Shown: positions 17,506-24,998 of the stretch, piece by piece
How positions within the stretch are numbered: position 1 is the first letter of the stretch
Layout: every line of letters begins with the position of its first letter
Source: Protaetiibacter mangrovi
GTDB taxonomy: Bacteria > Actinomycetota > Actinomycetes > Actinomycetales > Microbacteriaceae
Direction of reading: 5' to 3'
NCBI RefSeq assembly: GCF_024752305.1
Contig: NZ_JANTHX010000005.1
Coordinates: 151,050-215,049 of the forward strand
DNA: 64,000 nucleotides
Program-made: the position numbers and the translations under genes
The notes under the pieces: generated by a model
The model's input: the letters and a program-made list of their open reading frames with translations, nothing else
The model's database searches: none
Told to the model about the DNA's origin: nothing

Positions 17506-19205
17506 GCGAGCTGCTCGACGGTCTCGACGAGCAGCAGCGCGAGGCCGCCACGCGCCTGCTGGGGCCGGTGTGCATCCTGGCGGGTGCCGGCACCGGCAAG
17601 ACCCGCACGCTCACGCACCGCATCGCGCACGGCGTCGCGACGGGCGTCTACGCGCCGGATCGCGTCATGGCGCTCACCTTCACGACCCGTGCCGCGGGCG
17701 AGCTGCGCGGGCGGCTGCGCGCCCTCGGCGCCGGCGGGGTCGCGGCGCGCACCTTCCACTCGGCGGCGCTCGCCCAGCTGAGCTTCTTCTGGCCGCAGCT
17801 GGTCGGCGGGCGCACCCCCGAGGTGCTGCCCGGGAAGGCGCGCCTGCTCGGCCAGGCCGCGGAGTCGCTGCGGATGCGGGTCGATTCGGCGGTGCTGCGC
17901 GACGTCGCGGCCGAGATCGAGTGGCGCAAGGTGCGACGCATCCCGTTGGAGGAATACGGCCGGATCGCGGTCTCCCGGGCCCTTCCGCCCGGCCTCGGGG
18001 TCGGCGGGGTGGTCGAGCTGCAGCAGCGCTACGAGGATCTGAAGGACGAGCAGCGGCGCATCGACTTCGAGGACGTGCTGCTCGTGACGGCCGGCATGCT
18101 CGACGCGGAGCGCCGCGTCGCCGAGCAGGTGCGCGAGCAGTACCGCTTCTTCGTGGTCGACGAGTACCAGGACGTGTCGCCCCTGCAGCAGGAGCTGCTC
18201 GAGCTGTGGCTGGGGCCCCGCACCGACCTGTGCGTGGTGGGCGACGCGTCCCAGACGATCTACTCGTTCGCCGGGGCCTCGAGCGAGTACCTGCTCGGCT
18301 TCGCGAGCCGGTACCCGGATGCGACCGAGGTGCGGCTGCAGCGCAACCACCGCTCGACTCCCGCGATCCTCGCGGCCGCGAACCGGCTCATGCGGGGTCG
18401 CCCGGGCGCGCTCGAGCTGGTCGCCGCCGACGGCGACGCGGCGTCGGCGGAGCCGACCGTGACCCGCTGGGACTCCGACGCCGACGAGGCAGGCGGGGTC
18501 GCGGAGGCGGTGGCCGCCCAGCTCGCGGCCGGTGTCGCGCCGGAGCGGATCGCCGTGCTCTACCGCGTCAACGCGCAGGGCGGGGTGCTCGAGAAGGCGC
18601 TCGCCGACCGCGGCATCAGCTCGAGGCAGCAGGGCGGTACGCGCTTCTTCGAGCTCGACGTGGTGCGGCGCGCGGTGCTCGAGCTGACGAGCCTCTCGCG
18701 CACCGGGTCGCCCAAGGGCCTCTACGAGACGGTCGCGGATGTCGCGCTGTCGATCGGCTGGACGGTTCAGCCGCCCGACAGCCAGGGCGCGGTGCGGGAG
18801 CGCTGGGAGGCGCTGAACGCGCTCGTCGAGCTGGCGGATCAGGCGTCCGAGGGCACGACCCTGGCCGAGTTCGTGGCCGAGCTGCAGGAGCGCCAGAGCA
18901 GCAGGCACGAGCCGACCATGGCGTCCGTGGCGCTGTCCACCCTGCACGGCGCGAAGGGCCTCGAGTGGGACCACGTGCACGTGGTCGGGCTGAGCGAGGG
19001 ACTGCTGCCGATCTCGCACGCCCGCGGTTTCGAGGCGATCGACGAGGAGCGGCGGCTGCTCTACGTGGGGCTCACGCGCGCGCGGCGGACGCTCGCGCTG
19101 CACTGGTCGGCGGAGGGTCTGCGCTCCCGTCCCCGGGAGCCCAGTCGGTTCCTGGCGGAGCTGCGCAGCGGCACTCCGGGTGCGGGGCGACGACCCGCTC
19201 CGTGA
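17502..19205 (+). CDS. uvrD2: UvrD2-like SF1 DNA helicase without C-terminal HRDC domain
   Basis: 567 aa. SF1A motifs: GAGTGKT (28-34), DEYQDVS, GDASQTIYSFAG, QRNHRST, HGAKGLEW and YVGLTRARRT. Mycobacterial UvrD2 is about 700 aa with HRDC and tetracysteine modules; this protein stops shortly after motif VI, so those modules are absent. The position after nudC supports UvrD2 rather than PcrA/UvrD1. Likely role: 3'-5' unwinding in DNA repair or maintenance. The GTG start overlaps nudC by 4 bp. The last 134 bp overlap the convergent gene at 19072. Confidence 0.9.
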   Translation: MSELLDGLDEQQREAATRLLGPVCILAGAGTGKTRTLTHRIAHGVATGVYAPDRVMALTFTTRAAGELRGRLRALGAGGVAARTFHSAALAQLSFFWPQLVGGRTPEVLPGKARLLGQAAESLRMRVDSAVLRDVAAEIEWRKVRRIPLEEYGRIAVSRALPPGLGVGGVVELQQRYEDLKDEQRRIDFEDVLLVTAGMLDAERRVAEQVREQYRFFVVDEYQDVSPLQQELLELWLGPRTDLCVVGDASQTIYSFAGASSEYLLGFASRYPDATEVRLQRNHRSTPAILAAANRLMRGRPGALELVAADGDAASAEPTVTRWDSDADEAGGVAEAVAAQLAAGVAPERIAVLYRVNAQGGVLEKALADRGISSRQQGGTRFFELDVVRRAVLELTSLSRTGSPKGLYETVADVALSIGWTVQPPDSQGAVRERWEALNALVELADQASEGTTLAEFVAELQERQSSRHEPTMASVALSTLHGAKGLEWDHVHVVGLSEGLLPISHARGFEAIDEERRLLYVGLTRARRTLALHWSAEGLRSRPREPSRFLAELRSGTPGAGRRPAP

Positions 19206-19917
19206 TCTCGGCGCCGTCGCCGGCGATGCGGATGCGACGGCCGGCGTCGGCGACCCCGTCGAGCGCGGCCACGACGACGCGCGCCGCGATCGCGAGTGCG
19301 CTCGCGGTGCGCACGGGGTGCGTGGCGGGCGGCCGGAGGCCGGTCAACTGCGCGGCGATGGCCGGCCAGGCGGGGTCGGCGTCGCGCTCGTGGAGGGCGG
19401 TGCAGTGCAGGCACGCGGACTCACCCGGCGTGACCAGGGGGCCGACGGTGATCGCCGTGTCGCCGGTGATGATCGGAAGATGCGGGATGTCGCGCTGCAG
19501 CCACCCGCGATGGTCGGCGGGGGTGACGATGCGGTCGGCGACGAGCACCACGAGGGCCGGCGCCGTCGGGTCGTCGGTGCGCACGCCGAGCTCGTCGAGC
19601 AGCCGCGCGAGGGAGCGGGCGGTCGGGGTGTCGCCGAGGACGAGGGCCTTGCGGGCGGATGCGGCATCCGGGTTCTCGGGCAGCAGGCACGGGCGCAGGG
19701 TCTCGAGCAGGCGGTCGCGCTGGCGTTCGGTCACCTTGTGGGTGCCCGCCAGCATCCGATATCCCGACGCCGACACCCCGGCGGCGAGCACCGACACGAG
19801 GCGCTCCACACCGGGGGTGACCTCGGGCAGCACCGTCACCACCGGGTCGACGCCGAACTGCAGCGTCTGCGGGTCGCGCCAGACGAGGGGGATCGCGGGG
19901 TCGAGGCGCAGCACCAT
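19072..19917 (-). CDS. E1/ThiF-like cysteine protein (TOMM leader-binding/cyclodehydratase-like)
   Basis: 281 aa. It has no strong catalytic motif, but four late cysteines form a CxxC (169, 172) and CxC (249, 251) set like the structural zinc site of ThiF/E1-fold proteins. An ALVVLVADR strand and a TGDTAITVGPLV segment fit a degenerate Rossmann-like domain. Similar actinobacterial proteins are annotated as TOMM precursor leader-binding proteins, but no peptide precursor or YcaO gene is present here, so a peptide-modifying role is not supported. Residues from about 238, including CxC, are encoded in DNA shared antisense with the helicase 3' end. Confidence 0.7.
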   Translation of the reverse strand: MVLRLDPAIPLVWRDPQTLQFGVDPVVTVLPEVTPGVERLVSVLAAGVSASGYRMLAGTHKVTERQRDRLLETLRPCLLPENPDAASARKALVLGDTPTARSLARLLDELGVRTDDPTAPALVVLVADRIVTPADHRGWLQRDIPHLPIITGDTAITVGPLVTPGESACLHCTALHERDADPAWPAIAAQLTGLRPPATHPVRTASALAIAARVVVAALDGVADAGRRIRIAGDGAEITERVVAPHPECRCAAPPGTDWAPGDGSADPPPTSAARASAARA

Positions 19918-19970
19918 GCGCCCACCCTGCCGGGCGCGGCGCGGCCGGGTCGTGCGCTGTCCACAGGCGC

Positions 19971-20867
19971 TCAGGGCACGTTGGCGCCGCCGTTGACGTT
20001 GATCACCTCGCCGACGACGAAGCTCGACTCGGGCGAGGCGAGGAAGACGTAGGCGGGCGCCTGCTCGACGGGCTGGCTCGTGCGGCCGAGCCACGACGAC
20101 TCGCCGAAGCCGTCGAGCTTCTCGGCCGGCTGGCCGTCCGAGACCTGCAGCGGTGTCCACACGGGGCCGGGTGCGACGGCGTTCACGCGGATGCCGCGCG
20201 GCGCGAGGTCGGCGGCGAGCGCCTTGGTGAACCCGATGATCGCGAACTTCGTCGAGGCGTAGTTGATGATCATGGGCGATGGGTTGTAGCCCTGCACCGA
20301 GGTGGAGTTGATGATCGTCGCGCCGGCCGGCAGGTGCGGCAGCGCGTCCCGGGTGATCCAGTTCATCGCATACAGGTTGGTCCGGATGGTGCGGTCGAGG
20401 TCGGCCTCGTCGAGCTCGTCGAAGCTCTGGTGGTACACCTGGTGCGCCGCGTTGTTCACGAGGATGTCGAGGCCGCCGAGCCCCTGCACGGCGTCCGCCA
20501 CGAGCCGGCGGCAGAACTCCCGGTCGCGGATGTCGCCGGGCAGCAGCAGCGCCGTGCGACCCTCGGCGCGCACCACCTCGGCGATCGCCTCGGCGTCGAC
20601 CTGCTCCTCCGGGAGGTAGCCGAGGGCGACATCCGCCCCTTCGCGCGCGAACGCGATGGCGACGGCCGCGCCGATGCCGGAGTCGCCGCCGGTGATGAGC
20701 GCCTTGCGCCCGGGGAGGCGCCCGGTGCCCCGGTAGCTGGTCTCGCCGTGGTCGGCCTTCGGGTCGAGCTCGGCGTCGAGCCCGGGGAGCGGCTGCCACG
20801 AGGCGTGCGGCTTGATGTGCGCGTGCCGCTGCACGGGGTTGTCGAAGGTGAGCTGGTCCGACGCCAT
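19971..20867 (-). CDS. SDR family oxidoreductase (YhdF/YghA-type)
   Basis: 298 aa. A ~50-residue N-terminal extension precedes the Rossmann motif TGGDSGIG (59-66). Further motifs are NNAA, the catalytic YASTK and a VNAVAPGPVWTPL segment. The extension and the length match the YhdF/YghA group of NADP-dependent SDRs, often stress-induced in actinobacteria and bacilli. The physiological substrate is unknown. The ATG at 20867 has GGGAGA upstream, and a perfect inverted repeat at 20881-20897 overlaps the leader, so expression is probably under a specific repressor. Confidence 0.9.
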   Translation of the reverse strand: MASDQLTFDNPVQRHAHIKPHASWQPLPGLDAELDPKADHGETSYRGTGRLPGRKALITGGDSGIGAAVAIAFAREGADVALGYLPEEQVDAEAIAEVVRAEGRTALLLPGDIRDREFCRRLVADAVQGLGGLDILVNNAAHQVYHQSFDELDEADLDRTIRTNLYAMNWITRDALPHLPAGATIINSTSVQGYNPSPMIINYASTKFAIIGFTKALAADLAPRGIRVNAVAPGPVWTPLQVSDGQPAEKLDGFGESSWLGRTSQPVEQAPAYVFLASPESSFVVGEVINVNGGANVP

Positions 20868-20880
20868 CGTCTTCTCCCTT

Positions 20881-20897
20881 TGTTGTGGGTCACAACA
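20881..20897. promoter_or_regulatory. Candidate operator upstream of the SDR gene
   Basis: TGTTGTG-GGT-CACAACA is a perfect 7-bp inverted repeat with a 3-bp centre, ending 14 bp before the SDR start codon. Its position over the 5' leader suggests repression by a dimeric regulator. No regulator gene is adjacent, so the binding protein is unknown. Confidence 0.55.
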
Positions 20898-20955
20898 TTA
20901 GGGGAGATCGTGCACGGCCGAAAGATGCGCGCGGAATTTCGAAAGTTGCGGGGAG

Positions 20956-21672
20956 TCACGCGTACACGCTCCGCAGCACCCGCCGCTCCGTATACGACCA
21001 CACGCCCGACACGGCGAGGTAGAGCGTCGCGGCGAGCGGCACGAACGCGGCCGCGACGAGGGTGAGGAACGGCGCCCAGCCGAGCGGACCACGGGGGCTC
21101 AGCAACGCGGCACCGGGCACCTCCGTCGCGAGGGTCGGGGCGGCGTCGCGCAGCGCCATCCGTCGGTTCAGCCACGCCACCACGCCGATCACCACGAGCA
21201 GCGCGACGAACACGAGGTCGCTCGGCTGGAAGCCCGAGCCGAGGTCGATCAGGTGACGACCGAGTCCCGCTCCGAGCAGTGAGGCGTCGAGCAGGTGGTT
21301 CGGCGCACCGGCGATCGTCGCCGAGGCGAACAGCGCGTAGACGAGCGAGATCACCGGGGCCTGCGCGAGCATCGGGAGGCAGCCGGAGAGCGGCGAGACC
21401 TTCTCGCTCGCGTACAGCTCGAGGGTCGCCTTCTGCAGTTGCTCGGGGCGCTTCCTGTAGCGCTTCTGCAGCTCGGCGAGCCGGGGCGCGATGCGGCGGC
21501 GCCCCTGCGCCGCCTTCGCGACCGAGATGCCGACCGGGATGAGGACGGCGCGCACGGCGAGCGTGACGAGCACGACCGCGCCGGCGGGGGTGACGAGCCC
21601 GCCGAGGGCGGCGAGGGCGTCGGCGGACACCGCGAGGATCGCGGCGATGGGGGGCAGATCGAAGATGTTCAT
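20956..21672 (-). CDS. YidC/Oxa1-family membrane protein insertase (paralogue)
   Basis: 238 aa with about five transmembrane segments. The VTLAVRAVLIP helix carries the conserved groove Arg. It is followed by a basic cytoplasmic hairpin (KAAQGRRRIAPRLAELQKRYRKRPEQLQ) and the conserved S-P-L-S-G-C-L-P-M-L-A-Q-A-P-V segment. It is shorter than the main YidC and lies outside the rpmH-rnpA-yidC locus, so it is probably a secondary insertase. The gene just upstream encodes a DUF6412 protein, a pairing I recall from other actinobacteria. Confidence 0.88.
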   Translation of the reverse strand: MNIFDLPPIAAILAVSADALAALGGLVTPAGAVVLVTLAVRAVLIPVGISVAKAAQGRRRIAPRLAELQKRYRKRPEQLQKATLELYASEKVSPLSGCLPMLAQAPVISLVYALFASATIAGAPNHLLDASLLGAGLGRHLIDLGSGFQPSDLVFVALLVVIGVVAWLNRRMALRDAAPTLATEVPGAALLSPRGPLGWAPFLTLVAAAFVPLAATLYLAVSGVWSYTERRVLRSVYA

Positions 21673-21750
21673 GGGTGCTCCGGGGTCGGATGCGGGCAGG
21701 CGGATGCGTCTGGCCGCCCGGCTCGAAGAGCAGGGGCGCGAGGGTGCGCG

Positions 21751-22050
21751 TCAGGCGGCCGAGGCCGACAGCCCCGGAGCGCGGGAGCGGACGTGGCCGC
21801 GTGCATCCGGATGCGAGGCGTCGGGCAGCCGCCCGAGCAGCACCGCGTGACGGCGGGCGCGCAGCCCGACCGCCAGGTGGCGTGGGGATGCGGCGAGGGT
21901 GGCGCGCACGAGCGCGACGACGACCGCCGCGAGGGCCCCGACGAGCGCGAGGGCGCCGAGGGTGGCGAGCGTCTCGCCCGGCTCCGTGATGCCGACGTAC
22001 CCCGCGAGCATGGCGATGCCGTGCAGCAGCGGCGCGAGGAACCCGGTCAC
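21751..22050 (-). CDS. DUF6412-type membrane protein
   Basis: 99 aa, GTG start at 22050. Two hydrophobic helices (about residues 5-20 and 29-50) are followed by a basic, Arg/His/Pro-rich tail. The tail and the position upstream of the YidC paralogue fit the actinobacterial DUF6412 family, whose function is unknown. The 78-bp gap to the insertase start allows co-transcription. Confidence 0.65.
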   Translation of the reverse strand: MTGFLAPLLHGIAMLAGYVGITEPGETLATLGALALVGALAAVVVALVRATLAASPRHLAVGLRARRHAVLLGRLPDASHPDARGHVRSRAPGLSASAA

Positions 22051-22067
22051 GCGCTCAGCCTACGGGC

Positions 22068-22574
22068 TCAGAACCGCCGGGTGAACGGCAGCGGCTTCCG
22101 CATCCGGATGAGGAGCAGCAGCGGGATGAGCACGTACGGCAGGTTGAAGGCCAGGAACTTGACCGGGTTCTGGGTCTGGAACTCCGGCTCGCCGAAGAAC
22201 TCGACGCCGAACACGATGACGCCCGTGATGACGCTGATGGCGGTCGCGTAGATCACGGCGGGCAGCTGGATCCGGTTCCAGCCGCGGATGAGCGCCGGCA
22301 CGAGCACCAGGTAGAAGGCGAGGTAGACGAACGCCGACAGGCCCGTCACGATGCGCATCCACACCGGCGGATGCATGAACAGCGGGTCGGCGTCGTGCGC
22401 GTACCAGTAGTTCGAGTCGACCAGGAACTGCCCGGTCGGCTGCGAGAAGTCGACGCCGACGGTCGGCAGCATGTCGGCGATGCACGACGTCACGATGAAG
22501 AGCGTGAACATGACGGCGAAGAAGATGTCGATGGGGCGCCTGCGCAGCGGCAGGTTGACGACGGCGTCGGGCAT
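22068..22574 (-). CDS. EXPERA/emopamil-binding-like membrane protein
   Basis: 168 aa with four transmembrane helices (about residues 14-36, 73-98, 104-128 and 138-160). Acidic and aromatic residues lie in the loops, including SCIADMLPT and SNYWYAHDADPLFMHPPVW. This layout matches the EXPERA superfamily (sterol isomerase EBP, TMEM97), found in some actinobacteria with unknown substrates. The function here is not known. The ATG at 22574 begins the conserved region. It is divergent from the TPP riboswitch-controlled operon. Confidence 0.75.
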   Translation of the reverse strand: MPDAVVNLPLRRRPIDIFFAVMFTLFIVTSCIADMLPTVGVDFSQPTGQFLVDSNYWYAHDADPLFMHPPVWMRIVTGLSAFVYLAFYLVLVPALIRGWNRIQLPAVIYATAISVITGVIVFGVEFFGEPEFQTQNPVKFLAFNLPYVLIPLLLLIRMRKPLPFTRRF

Positions 22575-22612
22575 GGCGCGAGCGTAGCGGGTGGGGGATA
22601 GGCTGGATGCGA

Positions 22613-22702
22613 ACACGGGAGTCCGGTGTGCCGGGCTGAGAGGAAGCTCATCCAAGCTTCGACCGTCGAACCTGATCCGGATCATGCCGGCGCAGGGAGG
22701 CC
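22613..22702 (+). promoter_or_regulatory. TPP (THI-element) riboswitch
   Basis: The conserved TPP aptamer blocks are present in order. A GGGAGTCCGG-type P1/P2 strand is followed by CTGAGAGG at 22636-22643, then GACCGTCGAACCTGAT with CCGGATCATGCCGG and the 3' strand CGCAGGGAGG at 22691-22700. It precedes a YkoE-type transporter by 78 bp and shows that the operon is thiamine-regulated. It senses thiamine pyrophosphate and lowers expression when thiamine is sufficient. Confidence 0.95.
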
Positions 22703-22714
22703 ATCTCAGGGTCC

Positions 22715-22730
22715 GACCGCATCCGCGGTC
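22715..22730 (+). promoter_or_regulatory. Hairpin in the riboswitch expression platform
   Basis: GACCGC-ATCC-GCGGTC forms a 6-bp stem with a 4-base loop just after the TPP aptamer and 49 bp before the ykoE start. With no U-tract, it more likely belongs to a translational switch or a Rho-dependent mechanism than to an intrinsic terminator (inference). Confidence 0.45.
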
Positions 22731-22779
22731 GCCCACCCGTGCCACTTGCAGCGACACAGTCGCAGAAAGGGCACGCATC

Positions 22780-23394
22780 GTGACCACCGCACCATCCGCA
22801 TCCGCACCCACCCGCCGCTGGCGGGTGATCGACATCGTCATCGCGAGCGTCCTCGGCGTCGCGCTGGGGCTCGTCTTCATCCTCTGGAACGCCACCAGCT
22901 CGCCGCTGCGCGACGCCGTCGGCGCCCTGCTGCCGGGGCTCGGCGCGCTGCTCGCCGGCATCTGGCTGCTGCCGGGCGTGCTCGGCGGGCTCATCGTGCG
23001 CAAGCCCGGCGCCGCGCTGTTCACCGAGCTCGTGGCGGCGACCGTGAGCGTCATCATCGTGCCGAACGAGTGGGGATGGTGGACGATCGAGGCCGGCCTC
23101 GTGCAGGGCCTCGGCGCCGAGCTCGTGTTCGCGCTGCTGCTCTACCGCCGCTGGGGACTCGGCGCGGCCGTGCTCGCCGGCGTCGGCGCGGGGGTCGCGA
23201 TGGCGATCAACGACCTGGTCGTCTGGTACGCCGCGGGACTCACCCCCGAGTTCGCGATCATCTACCTCGTCTCCTCGATCGTCACGGGCGCCGTGATCGC
23301 CGGGCTGCTCTCGTGGCTGCTCGTGCGGGCGCTCGCGGCGACCGGGGTGCTCTCGCGCTTCGCCGCGGGACGCGAGCGCGCCGAGCTGGTCTGA
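22780..23394 (+). CDS. ykoE: YkoE-family ECF transporter S component (thiamine/HMP uptake)
   Basis: 204 aa, GTG at 22780 with AGAAAGG upstream. About six hydrophobic helices are present. The motifs VPNEWGWWTIEAGLVQGLGAELVFALLLYRR and VVWYAAG are characteristic of YkoE, the substrate-binding subunit for thiamine or its hydroxymethylpyrimidine moiety. A TPP riboswitch directly upstream and ATPase plus T-component genes downstream confirm the context. The protein is an integral membrane subunit that captures substrate and delivers it through the ECF module. Confidence 0.93.
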   Translation: MTTAPSASAPTRRWRVIDIVIASVLGVALGLVFILWNATSSPLRDAVGALLPGLGALLAGIWLLPGVLGGLIVRKPGAALFTELVAATVSVIIVPNEWGWWTIEAGLVQGLGAELVFALLLYRRWGLGAAVLAGVGAGVAMAINDLVVWYAAGLTPEFAIIYLVSSIVTGAVIAGLLSWLLVRALAATGVLSRFAAGRERAELV

Positions 23395-23405
23395 CGGGCG
23401 AGGCG

Positions 23406-24998
23406 ATGGAGACGGCGGAGACCGGGGCGCGCGGCGCCCGGGTCGAGGCACGCGGGTGGGGCTGGCGGCACGCCGGTCGCCGCGACCCCGCCGTCTCCGG
23501 CCTCGACCTCGTGATCGAACCGGGCGAGCGGGTGCTGCTGCTCGGCGCCTCCGGGGCCGGCAAGTCGACGCTGCTGCACGGACTCGCCGGCATCCTGGGC
23601 GGTGCCGAGGAGGGGGAGCAGACGGGCGCGCTGCTCCTCGACGGTTCCCCCGCGGCGACCGTCCGCGGGGCGGCGGGGCTCGTGCTGCAGGATCCGGACA
23701 CGCAGGCGGTGCTGGCCCGACTCGGCGACGACGTCGCCTTCGGGCTCGAGAACCAGGGCGTGGCGCCCGACGAGATCCGACGTCGCGTGCCCGAGGCGCT
23801 CACCGCGGTGGGACTCGGCGAGCTCCCGCTCGACCACTCGACCACGGCGCTCTCCGGGGGGCAGAAGCAGCGACTCGCGCTCGCCGGGGTGCTCGCCATG
23901 CGGCCGTCGCTGCTGCTGCTCGACGAGCCGACCGCGAACCTCGACCCGGAGGGCGTGAGCGAGGTCGTCGACGCGGTCGTGGCGGCGGCGGGACCCCGCA
24001 CGCTCGTCGTCGTCGAGCACCGGGTCGAGGCGTGGTGGCCGCACATCACGCGGGTCGTCGTGCTCGCTCCGGAGGGCGTCATCGCCGACGGCTCCCCGGA
24101 TGCCGTGGTCGCCGCGGCGCGCGCGGAGCTCGAAGAGGCGGGCGTCTGGTTGCCCGGCGCCGCGGATGCCGTGCCGGCCCGCCCCGCGGGCGCACCGGGG
24201 CCCGCGCTGCTGCGCGGCACGCATCTCGCCGTCGGACGTGCGGGGCGCACGCGACGCGACATCCGCCGGGGGCGTCCAGCGACACCGGAGCAGCTCGCCG
24301 CGGCCGCCGCCCGGGACGTCGAGGTGGAGGTGCGCGCCGGCCGGGTTCTCGCCCTCACGGGGCCGAACGGCGCGGGCAAGACGACGCTCGCCCTGACGAT
24401 CGCGGGCCTGATCCCGCCGGTCGCGGGGGAGGTCGACGCGTCGGTGGAGCTCGCGGATGGGGCAACCCGCGACCCCGCCGCCTGGCGCTCGCGCGAGCTC
24501 CTCACGCGCATCGGCTTCGTGTTCCAGAGTCCCGATCACCAGTTCCTCACCCCCACCGTGCGGCAGGAGCTCGAGCTCGGCCCGCACGCACTCGGGATGA
24601 ACCAGGAGGCGACCGCGCGGGTTGTCGACGAGCTGCTGGAGCGGTTGCGGCTCGCCCGCCTCGCGCGGGCGCATCCGTTCAGCCTCTCGGGGGGCGAGAA
24701 GCGGCGGCTGTCGGTCGCGACGGTGCTCGCGACGAGCCCCCGCGTGCTCGTGCTCGACGAGCCGACGTTCGGGCAGGACGCCCGCACCTGGCGCGAACTC
24801 GTCGCCCTGCTCGCCGAGCAGCGCGACGCCGGTCGCGCCGTCGTCGTCGTCACCCACGACCGCGCCCTCGTGCGCGCCCTCGACGCCGACGAGCTCACGC
24901 TGGATGCCCCGAGAATCGTGCGAGATGGTGGCTTCCGGGAGCGTGAAGCGACCATCTCGCACGATTCTCCGCGCCGCATCGACGGGGTGGCATCGTGA
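23406..24998 (+). CDS. ykoD: ECF transporter fused double ATP-binding protein (EcfA-EcfA', YkoD-like)
   Basis: 530 aa with two ABC ATPase domains in one chain. Domain 1 has GASGAGKST, LSGGQKQRLALAG and LLLLDEPTANLD. Domain 2 has GPNGAGKTT, Q-S-P-D-H-Q-F, LSGGEKRRLSVAT and VLDEPTFGQD. YkoD of Bacillus has the same fused architecture and powers YkoE/YkoC. The last ~25 codons contain a long palindrome (24911-24969), so the C-terminal tail RIVRDGGFREREATISHD looks like translated repeat DNA rather than conserved protein. The gene overlaps the T component by GTGA. Confidence 0.93.
   Translation: METAETGARGARVEARGWGWRHAGRRDPAVSGLDLVIEPGERVLLLGASGAGKSTLLHGLAGILGGAEEGEQTGALLLDGSPAATVRGAAGLVLQDPDTQAVLARLGDDVAFGLENQGVAPDEIRRRVPEALTAVGLGELPLDHSTTALSGGQKQRLALAGVLAMRPSLLLLDEPTANLDPEGVSEVVDAVVAAAGPRTLVVVEHRVEAWWPHITRVVVLAPEGVIADGSPDAVVAAARAELEEAGVWLPGAADAVPARPAGAPGPALLRGTHLAVGRAGRTRRDIRRGRPATPEQLAAAAARDVEVEVRAGRVLALTGPNGAGKTTLALTIAGLIPPVAGEVDASVELADGATRDPAAWRSRELLTRIGFVFQSPDHQFLTPTVRQELELGPHALGMNQEATARVVDELLERLRLARLARAHPFSLSGGEKRRLSVATVLATSPRVLVLDEPTFGQDARTWRELVALLAEQRDAGRAVVVVTHDRALVRALDADELTLDAPRIVRDGGFREREATISHDSPRRIDGVAS
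24911..24969. repeat. Long palindrome inside the 3' end of the ECF ATPase gene
   Basis: A 19-bp perfect inverted repeat (24911-24929 with 24951-24969) encloses, after one mismatch, a further GCTTC/GAAGC stem (24931-24935 with 24945-24949) and a 9-base loop. It lies in frame in the ATPase C-terminus, after the last conserved motif. Its symmetry and position suggest an inserted REP-like unit or an intra-operon mRNA stabiliser that tunes expression of the downstream T component. Confidence 0.85.

Noticed and set aside
6546-19205. AdnAB and UvrD2 as part of a defence system
   Set aside because: They are housekeeping DNA-repair enzymes in a conserved neighbourhood. No toxin, nuclease effector or mobility gene is next to them.
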